From: Rostratula benghalensis
Taxonomy: Eukaryota; Chordata; Aves; Charadriiformes; Rostratulidae
NCBI GenBank assembly: GCA_013399305.1
Contig: VXAI01000140.1
Span: 267,203-331,202 of the forward strand
Length of the DNA: 64,000 nt
Reading direction: 5' to 3'
The translations under genes and the position numbers were made by a program. Numbering within the stretch: position 1 is the first letter of the stretch; every line of letters starts with the position of its first letter. The notes below the pieces were generated by a model. The model was not told the origin of the DNA. It was given only the letters and a program-made list of their open reading frames with translations, and ran no database searches. Shown in pieces: positions 10,028 through 22,634 of the stretch.

Positions 10028-12315
10028 CACCAGTTCAGGTCTTCTGCAGACTGGGAAATGCACTTTCCCCTGTATGTGTGTGCATACACATGGATATATG
10101 TACCTATATCTGCAAGTGACTATACTGCAGCACATAATCGACCACAGGAAAAAGGGAACATAAGAAGACATACCCATAGTCCCCTGTTTTCTGCATAAAA
10201 GTAGTGTGACAACACTCATGAAGCCATAGTAGAAAGGAAAAGACGACTTCTCAGAAGACAAGTTTGATGTCCTGGGTATCACTTACTACCAGAGAGCCAG
10301 GACTTCACCTGTCCTCCTTATTTGCAGGCCAACACTGCTCTCTTCACCTGGCTTTCCTCCACACTAGCTCCGAGACAGGCGGCAGTGATCGATACCCACA
10401 TGCTGAGCTGTAACAACTCAGAGCACTCCTAGGTTAATGCATCTCAGAGAGAAGCCAAAAAGCTCCATACCACTTGCATGCACAAAACACAGAGGTTATA
10501 GAAACAGGGACAGGGACTATGCACACGTGAGTGAAAAATGTCTGTAGCTGTTATACATCCAGGCAGGCTTACTGGCAGTGCACTGGGGCCGGGTACCACA
10601 AGCCATCCAGCCTCATCCCTCACTTAAACATCACAGAGGAAAGTTGCTGCTAATTTCCCCCAGCACTTTTGTACCTGGGGATGTATTTAGTAATGCCTCT
10701 CTCCCTCCCAGGCCAACAAATACTTAAAGGAAAATGAAAAGGCACAGAGGCAATGACTTAATAACGTTTCTGGCTTTATGTGACACCCTGCTCGATATGA
10801 AGCACTGATTCACCTCCTCCCATGGTGCTCCTGATGAAGACTGCGCACAAGGATCAGGCCAGCAGCAAAAGCAGAGAGAGACTTCTCACTTATTTTAATG
10901 GAAATGCCAGCAGTCTGCCAACCTAGTTTACTAAGCTTTCTCTCAACAGGAGGAGACAACTTCCCTGTGACAACCGTCATCATTGGGAAGCACCAGGCGG
11001 AGCCTCGACTAAGGTCCATTTCAAACCTTAACTCTTGCTATAAACACCGTTGGACTCCCACAAAGATAGATTCAGACCTTGGTTATGTGACTGCTTACAC
11101 ATTCCTCACCAGTGTGTCAGCAGCTTACAGATGTGCCACTGCAATCAGAGCCTCCCCTAAACCCTCCTGAGATGAAAATCAGCACGTGCCTGTATTTCTC
11201 CTTGTTCCGATATTAACCAGGGTGGCTGCTCGCAAACAAACCTCCGCCCTTTCACGCTGGGAGACAAGAGCCTGGTGCTTTGTGTACGAGGTGATTTTCA
11301 GGTGAGAGAAGCTTCAGCTTCCCTGGCAGCAGCAGGGACTGCAACTCCACCATGACAGTGTCCACATAGGGACAGGAGCTCTCCTAAGTGGATCCTGGAT
11401 GCTGTGAGGAGGTCTGCTCACAGCCGGTGCAGAGGCTGGGACCCCAGCTTAGCCTCAGGCCACCCAAAGGAGAACACTGGAATACAGAGGACGTGAATGG
11501 CCACTTCCAGCTTAAAACAGGCACTGTGCAAACTGCTGGTTTTAGCCAGCAGTAAGTCAGAGAAAGCTGGCCACTCCCCTCTGGCTAAGAAAAAAACCAA
11601 AGCAAAAAAAACCCCAATGCAAACAAAAAACCCCAAAACCAAACAAAGGTGTAACATGCCACTGCTTTCCAAACTAAAAATACTAGCATTTGTTCCCATA
11701 AGAAAACATCAGGAGACCCTGTTCTTGTTCTGAGTGAGAAGAAATTTCTTTTTTAGCTTTCAAAAGGCACTAACCCTTTTGGCCCAGAAGTCTGGAACAG
11801 CCCGTTCTGGGTATATTCAGATATCCCCTCCCCAAGCCCAGGGCACCTCTGGAGTGAGCTAAGAGCACCTACACCTTCAGCCAGGCTTTGAAGTCACTCC
11901 CATTGAGTGTCAAGATTCAGTGACAGATGAGAGCACCAGATGCATGGCTTGTCATGCTGCTCAGGTGTAAATTCACTTCACCAACACACCCCACTTCCAC
12001 AGTTGTATCTCTAGGTGCTTCCACGCAGCACAGTTACAGCAAGCCTGGGCAACCGGGAGAAGCCAAAAGTGAATTCAGAGCCTGCAGGCAAAACTCCAGC
12101 TGTTAACAAATTATTTCTAGGGGCGTAGGCACACCTTCGTTCATGCCCGTGTCCACACTGGGACCCCAATTCCTCTCCCTGGGTGAGATCTCCCTGCTTC
12201 TCCCTTCCTCAGGACCCCAGATCCTAGGCACTCCAGCAAAGAGCACTCACCCCCCAAACTGGGGGAGGCTTGGGTCTGTACGTGCACTTCACAGCTCTGC
12301 ATAAAACACTATGTG

Positions 12316-12345
12316 TTTTTTTTTCTCTCTCTCACTCTCTTTTTC
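12316..12345. repeat. T/CT microsatellite
   Basis: A T-run is followed by an imperfect CT repeat. Simple sequence only. Confidence 0.8.
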
Positions 12346-13131
12346 TGAAAGATTCCTCCAGAGATAGACAAGGAGGAAGCATTTTTGCCTTCAAGAAAGA
12401 ATGAAAATTACAACCCTATCTACATAGCAAAGGATACTTTCCCCCTGGGTGCAGAACAAGAAGGTTGAAAGAAATGTAAGCTAGCACAAAAATTATGAGC
12501 AACTTTGGATGTGGTTAAGTCTCTGGTGTGAGACCGGAATGCAATCCTTTCTGATTTCTTCCTCCTTTCTATCTCTAAGATGCAAATAGATACTCAGATC
12601 ATACAGTGGGTAAGGCAGATAAATAAATAAAGTTTTCAAGATTTCAGAATACATACAGCTCTCTGGTAAGGAATCTCATCAGATGGGCAACAATGAAAAG
12701 TAAGTCCTGCAGATCTAGGAAGACCGGGAAAACTAAATTAATTCAGTGCTATGAAAACAAACTACTTTTGTCAGGTACACAGATTGTTGCCATTTCTTGT
12801 GCAATTTACTTACAGGCACATCAGTTCAACAAGGATGGGCAGCGGAACCTAGTCTGTAATACTGCTCTTCATCAGCCAGAAAAATGCACCAGAAAAGCTC
12901 TCATATACGTTAACCAGCTCCTCTCCAGCCCTCAGTTACTCTCTGCCAGTTGTTTAGCCTTCCATAAGAAACACATACATTTTTTTCTGCATTCAAACAT
13001 TTTATCAAACTGCCATATAAAAGTCAATGGATATTAAAACAGAGTAGTACTGTATATTCTTGCTACAGCCCCAAATTCAATTATAATCCTTCAAGACCCT
13101 GGGGAAAAGTTAAGTGGAAACACTATGTGCT

Positions 13132-13149
13132 AAAAAAAAAAAAAAAAAA
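13132..13149. repeat. Poly-A tract (A18)
   Basis: Eighteen consecutive A. No retro-copy or SINE body was recognised upstream of it. Confidence 0.9.
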
Positions 13150-13416
13150 GAGAAATGATGGCATTCGGCATCCGTACGTTTATTTCTAATGCCTTTCCTC
13201 AGGAAAGCAGGTACAAATAATTTTCAGTCATGATACCGCTTTTGTTCACAATGTGTCCTTTGCTAACTGTAGTTAATCTTTAAGTTGTCTTTCTTACAAG
13301 GATACCAAAAGGTTCCTCCCTCTACCTGCATGCTTCCAAAGCATTAGGCTCATGGGTAAACGAGGGAAGAGATGCAAAATAACTGATATTAGTTTCCCCT
13401 TACCAAAGTTTGGGGG

Positions 13417-13472
13417 TTTTTTTCTCTCTCTCCTTTTTTCTTCCTTTTTTTTTTCTTTTTTTTTTTTTTTTT
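13417..13472. repeat. T-rich / CT low-complexity tract
   Basis: A pyrimidine-only stretch: T7, a CT repeat, then T-runs broken by single C residues. It explains the lysine-rich minus-strand open frame over the same place. Confidence 0.9.
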
Positions 13473-16263
13473 CCACAGATACCTTTAAAGACTTCAACTC
13501 AGAGTGACTATGGAACTCGTCATTTGATGATTAATTTGCATGTTGATAGGCAGTCAGTGTAGCAGCTTTCAGATTAGGGACATTCCGCTGCACACTAAAA
13601 GGCACAAAGAACAAAAAGTGAATTTCAATCTTGCCCTTCTTTTCCAGTCAGTGCATTCCCAGCCCATGTCTATTGATGAGCAGTTGGAACAATACCAAAA
13701 TGCAGTGTAAGATCAATCCTGCTGTTTACTTCGCTGAGCTGAAGGAACAAAGGACAGAAGAAAGGACTTAAACCCAGCCATAGTAAAAGAGTGAGGATGA
13801 AGGATGAAAAATGTGCCTGATGGGCAGTAGCACAGAGTAAACTCATTTAGAAAATAGGCAGCTCCAGCTGAGATAAAACCAATCATGATTTGTATTTTGT
13901 ACTGTATCTTCAGGGGATAAAAGCACTTCTATCAGATACCATTGGAGGCAAACTTGAAACACTGCAGTAAAATGCCGTGTTCCCTACTAGGGAGAGAATA
14001 AAAATTCCCATAATTGCAAAGGAGTGTTAAATATCTGATTGTGCATGCCTTTTTTCTCCCATGGTGAGATAACTCAACCCGTTCCTCTTTTTAACTTCAC
14101 AGGACCTGTCTGATAGAATATTCAGCTGGATGCTTTTGTATCAAATGCAGCATGACACCATGTTTTACTTTGATAAATACTGATAATTGTAATTTGGGGG
14201 ATTATTAGCCTTTAAGCCCCCTTTTTTATTATTAAAAAAAAAGCAGCTATTTCAAATGAGAATGATGCAACTTCATTGCCTGAACAGGCAGGAGGAGGTG
14301 AAGAGAGAGGAAAAAGTTCTCGTTCAAATGCAAATATCTTAACAAACTGTAACTAATGGTAAGGAGAAAACAAGATGGCCCCTTCTATCACTAAAAAAAA
14401 AAAATCATCCTAAATCAAAAATCTATTTACTTTTACTGAAAAGCAAGAATATCTGACACAATCAACTACCACCATCCCAGGCAAGGGCAGCACAAGGCAA
14501 AATAATAGAGACAGTAAAAACAAACAGCAGAAGAATTGATGATATCCTTGTTGATGTTCAAATACAGTGGAATTTGGGTGTTTACTGATCACCCTTTTAG
14601 AGGGTTTGGTCACCTATTTGGTACAAAAAATTACCTCCCAGAGGCTATAACTTGCTGATAGGGACGTGCTGCCTCCTCTCTTACACTGATCAATGTACAG
14701 TCTACCAGGAAGGATAAAATTTCAGGTAATTTATTTGATTTTCTTCAATGCTTCAAAAGAATCTCAGACTGTCACCAAGCAGCAGATAAACAATGTTCCT
14801 GTTTGCAGGAGTAAGCACTTAGAGACAATTATAAATTGACCTGCAGAGACACCAGGACACCAGAGTGTGAATGCTCTCTTTGCAAGCAGGGGGCTGGGAT
14901 GCGTGTCGAGGGGTGGGGGGTGTTATATATACACATGTATAGGGTTGGTTTGGGGGGATTATTTTTTAAAGGCATCAGAGGCAGCAACAGAAGAAAGTCA
15001 GTAGGAGAATCTCTGATTTGCATGAAGCAAGCAGTTGAGAAAAGCCTCCATAGTACATCCAAAGGCAGCTGCGCCAGCACAGCAGGAAGGATAAAAGGGC
15101 TAAAGTTAGGTACAAACATCTCTACTGCTGACTCAACAGCTGAGATCTTTCTGTGGGTTGAGAAACATCCAAAGCATTTTCTTCATTTCACCTCACTTTC
15201 CAAGTCCCCTGTTTAGTCTCAAGTGATGACCTGATGTGTCTCTTTTGTCCCAGGGTACAATAGCTAAGAAACTTGGGCCCTGATTCTGCAGCTCTCTTCC
15301 TTCAGTGTTATCCAGCAGGAGAAGTCAAACCACTGCTGATTAAAAGCAAGAGTATTAGAATTAGAAAGGAGGTACACTCCATCTTGTGTTAACATAGCTT
15401 CGACCAGCGTGTTTCTGTGCTAGAAATTTAAATCTTCCTTTTTTTTTTTTCCCCCCTACTAAAAATATCACACCTGTAGGGGCATTCCTGCAGTCCCACA
15501 GCATGCCAGAGATTTGCCCAGCTGTGCAACAACACACTCACCTTGCCTTGGTGAGAGAATAGCACTGCATATGGACCAGTTCCCAGAAGAAGGAAAGGGT
15601 TTTGGTTAGGGGTTTTTTTGTCTATTTACAGTAACTTTCCCTGAATGTACAAGTATTTCTGTTCAGTTCTGTGCACCCCGTCTCTCTCATTACACAACAG
15701 AGAGCATAATCAGATAAATTGTTGTTAATTTTTAACCCTCACTTCGGAACACTCAGATAAGCACACCCATCCACACTTGGGAAGAGTCCTCTATTTTTAT
15801 ACATAAGCATAAATATTTGGTACACTGATGGATCTTAAATTTTTTACTACGTTCCCTCCAAGCTCAAGCATTCATGTTGCTTCAGAGACAACACGAGCCA
15901 GTTTATAACCCTCTAGAAACAAGCAGACTCTGACAAAGGTTCACAGCAGAAATAACCCTTACTACAGCAGTAAAAATACAATGCCTTCAGTATAAAATAA
16001 GGCAGCATTATTCTAAGCAATTCTACATCCATAAATAGTGCAAGATTAAAGTGCCTATAAATTGCAGAGTCTTATTTACTTCTAGATACAATTACATTTA
16101 CAACAGATAAACGTCCAAAGCCTTTGAAGTCTGAAGTCCCAGGTGTCATTTTCTAGATGCAAAACTATAGTGCATGTATCTGTAATACACATTCCTCTCA
16201 AGAATATAATTCATAAGGAGTCCAGTGAGAAAAAGACTAACTTTCTCTTTTAGCCTTCCTTCT

Positions 16264-16290
16264 CCCCGCCCCTCCCCCCCCCTCCCCCCC
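16264..16290 (-). other. C-rich tract, G-quadruplex-prone on the minus strand
   Basis: Four C-runs of four, four, nine and seven bases are separated by single bases. The minus strand meets the G-quadruplex rule and the plus strand could form an i-motif. It lies about 400 bp before a CR1 copy and no gene start is seen nearby. Confidence 0.7.
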
Positions 16291-16679
16291 AGTCATTGGC
16301 CCTCTGATGTGTGAGAGTTATCTTGAATTTCTACAGTGCTGCAATTAAAAAAAAACCCAGTCATATGCCTTTCCCTTTTAATTAAATCCTATCAGATGAC
16401 ACTCAGGTCTGTAGGCCTGTTTATATGCCCACACCTCTCTGCTCCTTTTCTGGTCAGCCTCCCGGGGCAGCCTGCTTGCATCCACAGCAGGACCAGCACA
16501 GACCCTTGCTGAAGACCTGGAACTCAGAGGGACCACCACAAACACAAAGTCAAATAGTCAGAAGCTGTTGGGCCTTTGAGGTTCCTGACACCCCAACTCG
16601 ACTCCTCAGGCTGAGGAAGTTGTATCTTTTCTGTTTTGACAGAAATTGTCCTTTGGCCATACAAAGTGAAGGGTAGAAT

Positions 16680-17258
16680 TGTATTCTGGACTGCATCCCC
16701 GGCAGCACAGCCAGCAGTTTGAGGGAGGGGATTCTGCCTCTCTGCTCCGCTCTGAGGAGACCTCCCCTCCAAGCACTGCCCCAGTTCTGGGGCCATCAAC
16801 ATCAGAAGAAAATGGGCCTGTTGGAGAGGGGTCAGAGGAGACCACGGAGAGGCTGCAGGGCCTGGAGACCCTATAGTGTGAGGACAGGCTGAGAGAGTTG
16901 GGGGTGCTCAGCCTGGAGAAGAAAAGGCTCCAGAGTCACCTTTTAGCAGCCTTCCAGTATCTGAAGGTGGCCTACAAAAAAGCTGGGGAGGGACTTTTAA
17001 CAGGGATGTGTAGTGACAGGACAAGGGTTAATGGCTTCAAACAAAGAGGGGAGATTTAGATTAGATATTAGAAAGAAATTCTTTCCTTTGAGGGTGGTGA
17101 GACCCTGGTCCAGGTTGACCAAAGAAACTGTGGCTGCCACATCCCTGGAGCTGTTCAAAGCCAGGCTGCACAGGGCTTTGAACAACCTGGTCTGGTGGGA
17201 GGGATGTGGACTAGATTATCTTTAACACCCCTTCCAACACAAATGATTCTGTGATTCC
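16680..17258 (+). mobile_element. CR1 LINE 3' fragment (group 1), ~580 bp
   Basis: Plus-strand CR1 starting at the CTGCATCCCCGGCAGC block of late ORF2 and running to the tail (CCCCTTCCAACACAAATGATTCTGTGATTC). It includes the GGACAGGCTGAGAGAGTTGG block, the AGCTGGGGAGGGACTTTTAAC block, the GAAAGAAATTCTTTCC block and the GGGCTTTGAACAACCTGGTC block. Several stops and indels break the reading frame. Its 5' boundary coincides with that of the copy at 28668-29282 (see findings). Confidence 0.95.
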
Positions 17259-20200
17259 ATATTCTGCTTTACCTTTGCCACTAAAGGAGAAAACAGCTTT
17301 AAAAGGATTGGGTGTTGGAAGGGGAACTGCATCACTTGAAATGAGAGCACACAGATCTACCAGCCCATGTGGATGTGAACTCATCCAGCATCCCTTTGAC
17401 CCCACCCCCCAAGCTCATGCCTAAAAAGGCAGAAGCACTATTTGACCTACATGCTGTTAAACAGGAGAGTAGCAAACAAAATAAGCAGAGAAACATTCAC
17501 TCAGCCTCCCAAAAGAGTTTTTGAAATTTCATATTATTTAATTCCTTAATTACTAATTACTTATAGCCTAATTACTTGAATCCCACAAGAAAGATCTTTT
17601 TATGTAGCTGACACACATTTTTAGAGATTATCCAAAACTTCACAGACGTTGCCAATTCAGACATAGACTTGGTTCCCTGAACAATTTCCTCAAGTAGGGA
17701 AAAAAAAAAAAAAGGGGAAAAACAGGCAACCAACCAGACTTTGAAATTGCACTAATGTCTTTATAGTTTCCTTCTCTTCCTCAGTTCACTCCTTTCTTTT
17801 CTGTTAAGTGTAAACATGAGAATGCAAAGACAGAATGTAGACTGAAGTATCTTTTTGAGGCCAGGCAGGCTGGTACCCTTATTTTAAAGGGAGTAAAAGC
17901 TCCTAAAGCTATACAGAGATCTTAGGGTCCCAGAGACAGACTTGCATTAAGAAATCGGGCACAAAATCCAAGTTAGGTGGCTTATCTCAGCACCTGAACC
18001 ATCAGCTCAGTTTCTCCCTAAAACAAGTACAGTAAGGTGCAATTACTGGGGGGAAATTCCCCAACAGCCTCTGCATAGACCCCTGCTAATGCCACCGAGT
18101 GACAGACTCCAGACACATTGAATTCCTGACCTCTCTCCTCACGGCAAGCACAAAGCTAATGCCCAGACACCTATGGAGATGCATCATGAATTCTTACATT
18201 TCTTGCCCAATTCCAGTCTAGGTTTTCTGGACCTTCTTCTCCATTTTGACTGGCTTGGACCAAAGCTGATTTATTCCTAAAGATTTCCACTAAAATTGTC
18301 CTCCAGAAACAACCCAAGAGTCTTGGAGCATACACATTTCTCTAATTCTGGAAAGCCTAGATCAAGAGCTGGCCTTTTCAGAGCATCCTGCTCCGAACCA
18401 TTTTGCCATGGGGTCAAAGCAGCAGACATCTTCTCTAAGCTTGTTCTCAGTGACTCTGGTTCTTCAAGCCAGAGTAGAAAACATACTCTGAGCAGTGGAA
18501 CATGTAATTGTTTGCTTTAAAAGGCACACCATAGGAGGAAGTATCCAAGGCAGAGAAAGATTAATGAAGAAGGGAAGAGGACTAAGAATGGTTTCAAACA
18601 CAAGTTTGTCTAATTTGCATCTCAAAAATAAATAATAATAATAAAGAAAAAAAATAAAAAGAGGAGAGTATCACTACTTGAACTTTGACAAGAAACCAGC
18701 TCCACAGGCTGAGGTAATTACTGCAGTTTCCAAAAGTGGTTCTGGAGCATGCCAGATGACAGGCAGGACATGAGCTAAGAGGCTAGGAATGGGAATGGCA
18801 AGTAACAACAGGTCAGAGTGCAAGGCTCGGACCTCTGCTTTTAAGGGGTTAGCCTGTAAATAAAATAAATAAATAGAAGAAAGAAACCTGAAAGCCAGTG
18901 CTGACTTTTATCAGGGACCCGGGTCAAGGCTGTGAATGATAGCTCTAAAAGGCTGGACTTCATCAGCGCTTGAACTGTTGACATCTGCAGGACTTACAGA
19001 TGATGGCAGTAGACTGCAGGCTGATGTATTACAGCAACACAGTATTTCCAGAGCTTTTCTTAGGACCAGTTGCCTTTCCCAAAACAATATTTAAGCTATT
19101 CTAGGCTCTAAGCATGGTCCACAAAGCCCTCTCCATGCTCCGTACTTCAGCAAATCACTTGAAGAGGCAACAGGGGATTTTGGAGTTAAATGCAGTGGGT
19201 CAGACCCCTACCAGCACCTGTTTCAAGTTGCCTGCAGACTCAAGCATCCATTATATTTAGGTGACACCCACAGCATCCTGTAGCTTGTAAAGATTGGAGG
19301 CTTTTCACATACACACATTTCAACACTGCCACCACTAAATGCTAGTCTGATTCTTATTTCTTGACATCTTTCTCCCTTGCTTTCTCAGCTTTCACAAGTT
19401 TGTTGCATGCGCTCCATCCCAACCCAGCCTTTCCCAAAAATACGGGGAAGAAAGCAGAAATTTCAAACCTGGTAATTTTCTAAAAGGCTGAATCGTAGAA
19501 AGGATTAAAATAAGATGTGCACCCCCTGCACGGCCTGTTCTCATGGTATGTCTGCTGTGCAGAAATTAAATGTTGTCACCATCTGAGTGATGTGCAGTGA
19601 TTAACTGAAACATGTCGATGGTGTGTCTGGCTCCGCATGTTCAAATGTCAAAATTTCCTTCCATCCTCCTGAAAACTCAGACGAAGAAACTTGTCTCTAA
19701 TTAATGCACCATCCACTCTTCCCAGCAATCGGGTCAAAGGCTCAACAGGTAAGAAGGAGCAATTATTCCTCATGCTACAAGAGGTCTAAGCAGGCCTGAT
19801 TCTCTATTTTCTATCATCTGACCAAAAATCCATACAGATCACAAAACCAAGGTCTTCATCTGAGGAAGGCCAGGAGAATAAGCCCAGGTCTCTAAGAGTG
19901 AGCAGCACAGGGAAGTCTGCTCAGATGCTGTCATACAAGCAGCAGTAATAGGAAGACCAAAATAGCTTCTAAGGTATCCTGCACACTTCTCCAGATACTT
20001 ACAACATTATCCTGTAGAAAAGTGGTGCAAATGGCTCAAGCATAGGGAAGAACTTAATTTCCCCAAAGAACCAAGCGTCTCTCCCCAGCCCTCAGGCTGC
20101 AAGCAGAAAGAAGGTTTGGCCTCAGCAAGTCCAGTCAGATACACATACTCAATTCGGAAAGTTTCTGCTTAAGTTTTGCCATCCTCAAACAATAAAATCC

Positions 20201-22289
20201 CTGGGAAATTATACATGTGTAGCTATAGCAAATTTACACCACCTTGTAATGACAGCAGCCAGGGCCAAGGGGAGATGACTAGCAAGAGGGGATTAAAAAA
20301 AAATAAAAGAAAGACAGAGAGCGAGAGTAAAGTAAGGAACAGGGAAGAATGGATGTCTGAGCTCTTCCCCTTTTGTACTTGGGGTCACTAGCTTAATTTT
20401 CTCTTACATTTGAGTTGGTTTTAATTTCCAGGAAGTCTTCTCAGATATCTTGAAACTTTGCCAAATTATCATTAAGCCAATATTTTATCTCCTCATAAAA
20501 ATGCTGCAGTATCTCCCCCACACCATACATACTGCAGGAATAGATCTTAAATCAGGGAGGATGGGAATCCGACTTAACTATTTCATCCATCTCAGAAAGA
20601 AGGAAAAGCTTTAAGGGCCGGGGGGAGAGGGAATCCCTTTAAAGCTGCCCTCCCCAAATATAATAATTATTTTCCCGTGGCTCTGTTGGAAACATCAGCC
20701 CTGCATGTCAACATTATGATTGCTGTTCACCTTGCACAGCTGACCACAAATGAAGTTTTACAAGAAAAATGGCTATTAAACTTCCATGTGTGAGGCCCTT
20801 ACAGACACAGGATCTACATAGAAGCTTCACAGATGCATCATTAGTCATGGGCTCCAGAAGTCCTGCAGGGAGGAGGAAAAAACCCAAGAGCGGAGAGAAG
20901 TACAAACACTCCTTTGTGGATCATAACAACATGAGAGAGATAAGGGATGCTCAGACAGTTAACAAGTATCCAGCCCAAAATGGATGTTCGACAGTCCTCA
21001 CCTTTATTAAAACACTGCATTTTCAGAGCAGACCTTTTTTGCTCCTGTTGTCGCTACTTCAAAAAACCAGTAAATAAGCCCAGATTTGGCCCAGTGGAAT
21101 AGCTGCACCATTTAGTACATGTGGTCATTTGGTCAAATCCCTTGTCATCACGGAAGAGCACAATTCCAGGTAAATGATGTATAGGAAAGGCTGGGAACTC
21201 ATCTAGCCCATCATTAACCTCATTGCCAGACAGCCCCAGAGGCAGTTCTTTAGCCACCAGCACAGCCAGCTGTCAATTGTGTCAAACCAGTAACGTATTA
21301 GTTAGCAGGGGAGCAATCTAAAAAGCCAGCCATAGATCCAAATGCCTAAAAGATATTCTCAAATGTGGTAATTATGTCCTGCAGCTGCCAAGAACATCCT
21401 CAGAGAGTTCACAGATATTGGTTGCACCAGTGAATCAGAGCAGATAGGCACCGTAGCCTCATCAGGAGCGTTAACAACAGAAAAGGCTCCCTCAAATTTG
21501 GAGGGAGAGACCTTTTTGAACCATTAGCAACAACTGACACAGTAATTGTCATGCTACTTAAAAATCATTCTGCTCTTGTGTTTTAAAAACCTGCTGACCT
21601 AGGATGGAGTTCACACAGAAATCAACATCACCTTTTAGAAACGCTCACCAATTATTTTTTTTTTTTTGGAAACTGAAGGAACAGGAGCCTCCTGTAAAGG
21701 GTTCAAAGGGATTTACTAACCAGTATGACATTAGTAGGTGTTTCATGCCCGTCTTGCAAGAGTTGAAAAATGCTTGTGAATGCTATTTGGCAGCTAGTAG
21801 ACAACAGAGCAAACTTTGCTTATTTCAGTGATAAGCAGGACTGCTAAGGTCTGGCAATAGTGGCAGGGTAAGTAACTCCTACCTCTGAGCAATTTCCAAA
21901 GGCAGCAATCAGAATAACTGGGGCAGAAGGAGCCACACCACAGAGCAGCCCCACAAAAAACAAATCCCATAGCCCAGCACCACTGACAAAATGAAATTTT
22001 GTCCACTTTTAATCACTACTGTGTAAAGCTGATGACTTAAATTATCTTTTGGGGAGGGGATGGGGAATAAAAAATGTTTCATTCATAAAAATATTTCTCT
22101 GATGTCAGAATGCTGGATTTAACTTGTCATTTAAAGAAATACTTCAAAATTATTTTATTCAAGTTTTTCCAATAAATCTCCTTTCCCTTTTCAACTGTGC
22201 TTTCATTCACATGCAGAATGAAAATTATCAATTCTAGAAATCTGATTTTCTTTCTTTTTAATGAGCTCCGAGTCCCAGCTTTGCTTACC
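17259..22289. other. Unique sequence, no gene recognised
   Basis: No exon or repeat recognised. It contains an A-run (about 17700-17713), A-rich AATAAT stretches (18628-18660, 18857-18876), a T-run (about 21656-21668), and a 13-bp palindrome GGGGAAATTCCCC (18050-18062) that fits the NF-kappa-B consensus. The interval 19550-19740 has few homopolymers and looks constrained, but this is only an impression. Confidence 0.5.
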
Positions 22290-22634
22290 ACAAACCTGGC
22301 AGAGAAGGCTGAGGGAGGATCTGGTCAACACCTATAAATACTTTAAGGGTGGGTGTCAAGAGGATGGGGCTAGTCTCTTTTCAGTGGTGCCCAGTGACGG
22401 GACAAGAGGAAACAGGTACAAACTTGAACATAAGAAGTTCCATCTAAACATGAGGAGGAACTTCTTCACTTTGAGGGTGGCAAGAGTATTAGAATAGCCT
22501 GCCCAGAGAGTTAGTGGCATCTCCATCGCTGGACACGTTCCAGTCCGCCCTAGGTGCACCTGCTCTGGCAGGGGCATTGGACTAGATGATCTCCAGAGGT
22601 CCTTTCCAACCCCATATAATTCTGGGATTCTGTG
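22290..22634 (+). mobile_element. CR1 LINE 3' fragment (group 2), ~345 bp
   Basis: Plus-strand CR1 covering the end of ORF2 and the 3' tail. It shows AGAAGGCTGAGGGAGGATC, CACCTATAAATACTTTAAGG, a GTGCCCAGTGACGGGACAAG block, ACATGAGGAGGAACTTCTTC, and ends CTCTGGCAGGGGCATTGGACT, then GATGATCTCCAGAGGTCC and ATTCTGGGATTCTGTG. The end of the coding frame is interrupted by a TAG (ATTAGAATAG, where related copies have the codons for HWNR). Its exact start is uncertain by about 25 bp. Confidence 0.95.

Larger units (their letters stand above)
10028..16679. other. Unique sequence, no gene recognised
   Basis: About 6.6 kb with no recognisable exon or interspersed repeat. Contents are an A/C-rich low-complexity stretch (11587-11645), a T/CT microsatellite (12316-12345), an A18 run (13132-13149), a long T-rich tract (13417-13472) and a C-rich tract (16264-16290). 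The interval 13500-14290 has several ATTA cores and an octamer-type ATTTGCAT (13534-13541), and may include conserved non-coding sequence. Open frames at 10898-11170 and 14836-15216 show no known motifs. Confidence 0.5.

Noticed and set aside
19735..19752. Splice-donor-like CAACAGGTAAG
   Set aside because: The upstream sequence has no coding-like open frame, nor a suitable acceptor with an exon I could support; such strings are frequent by chance.
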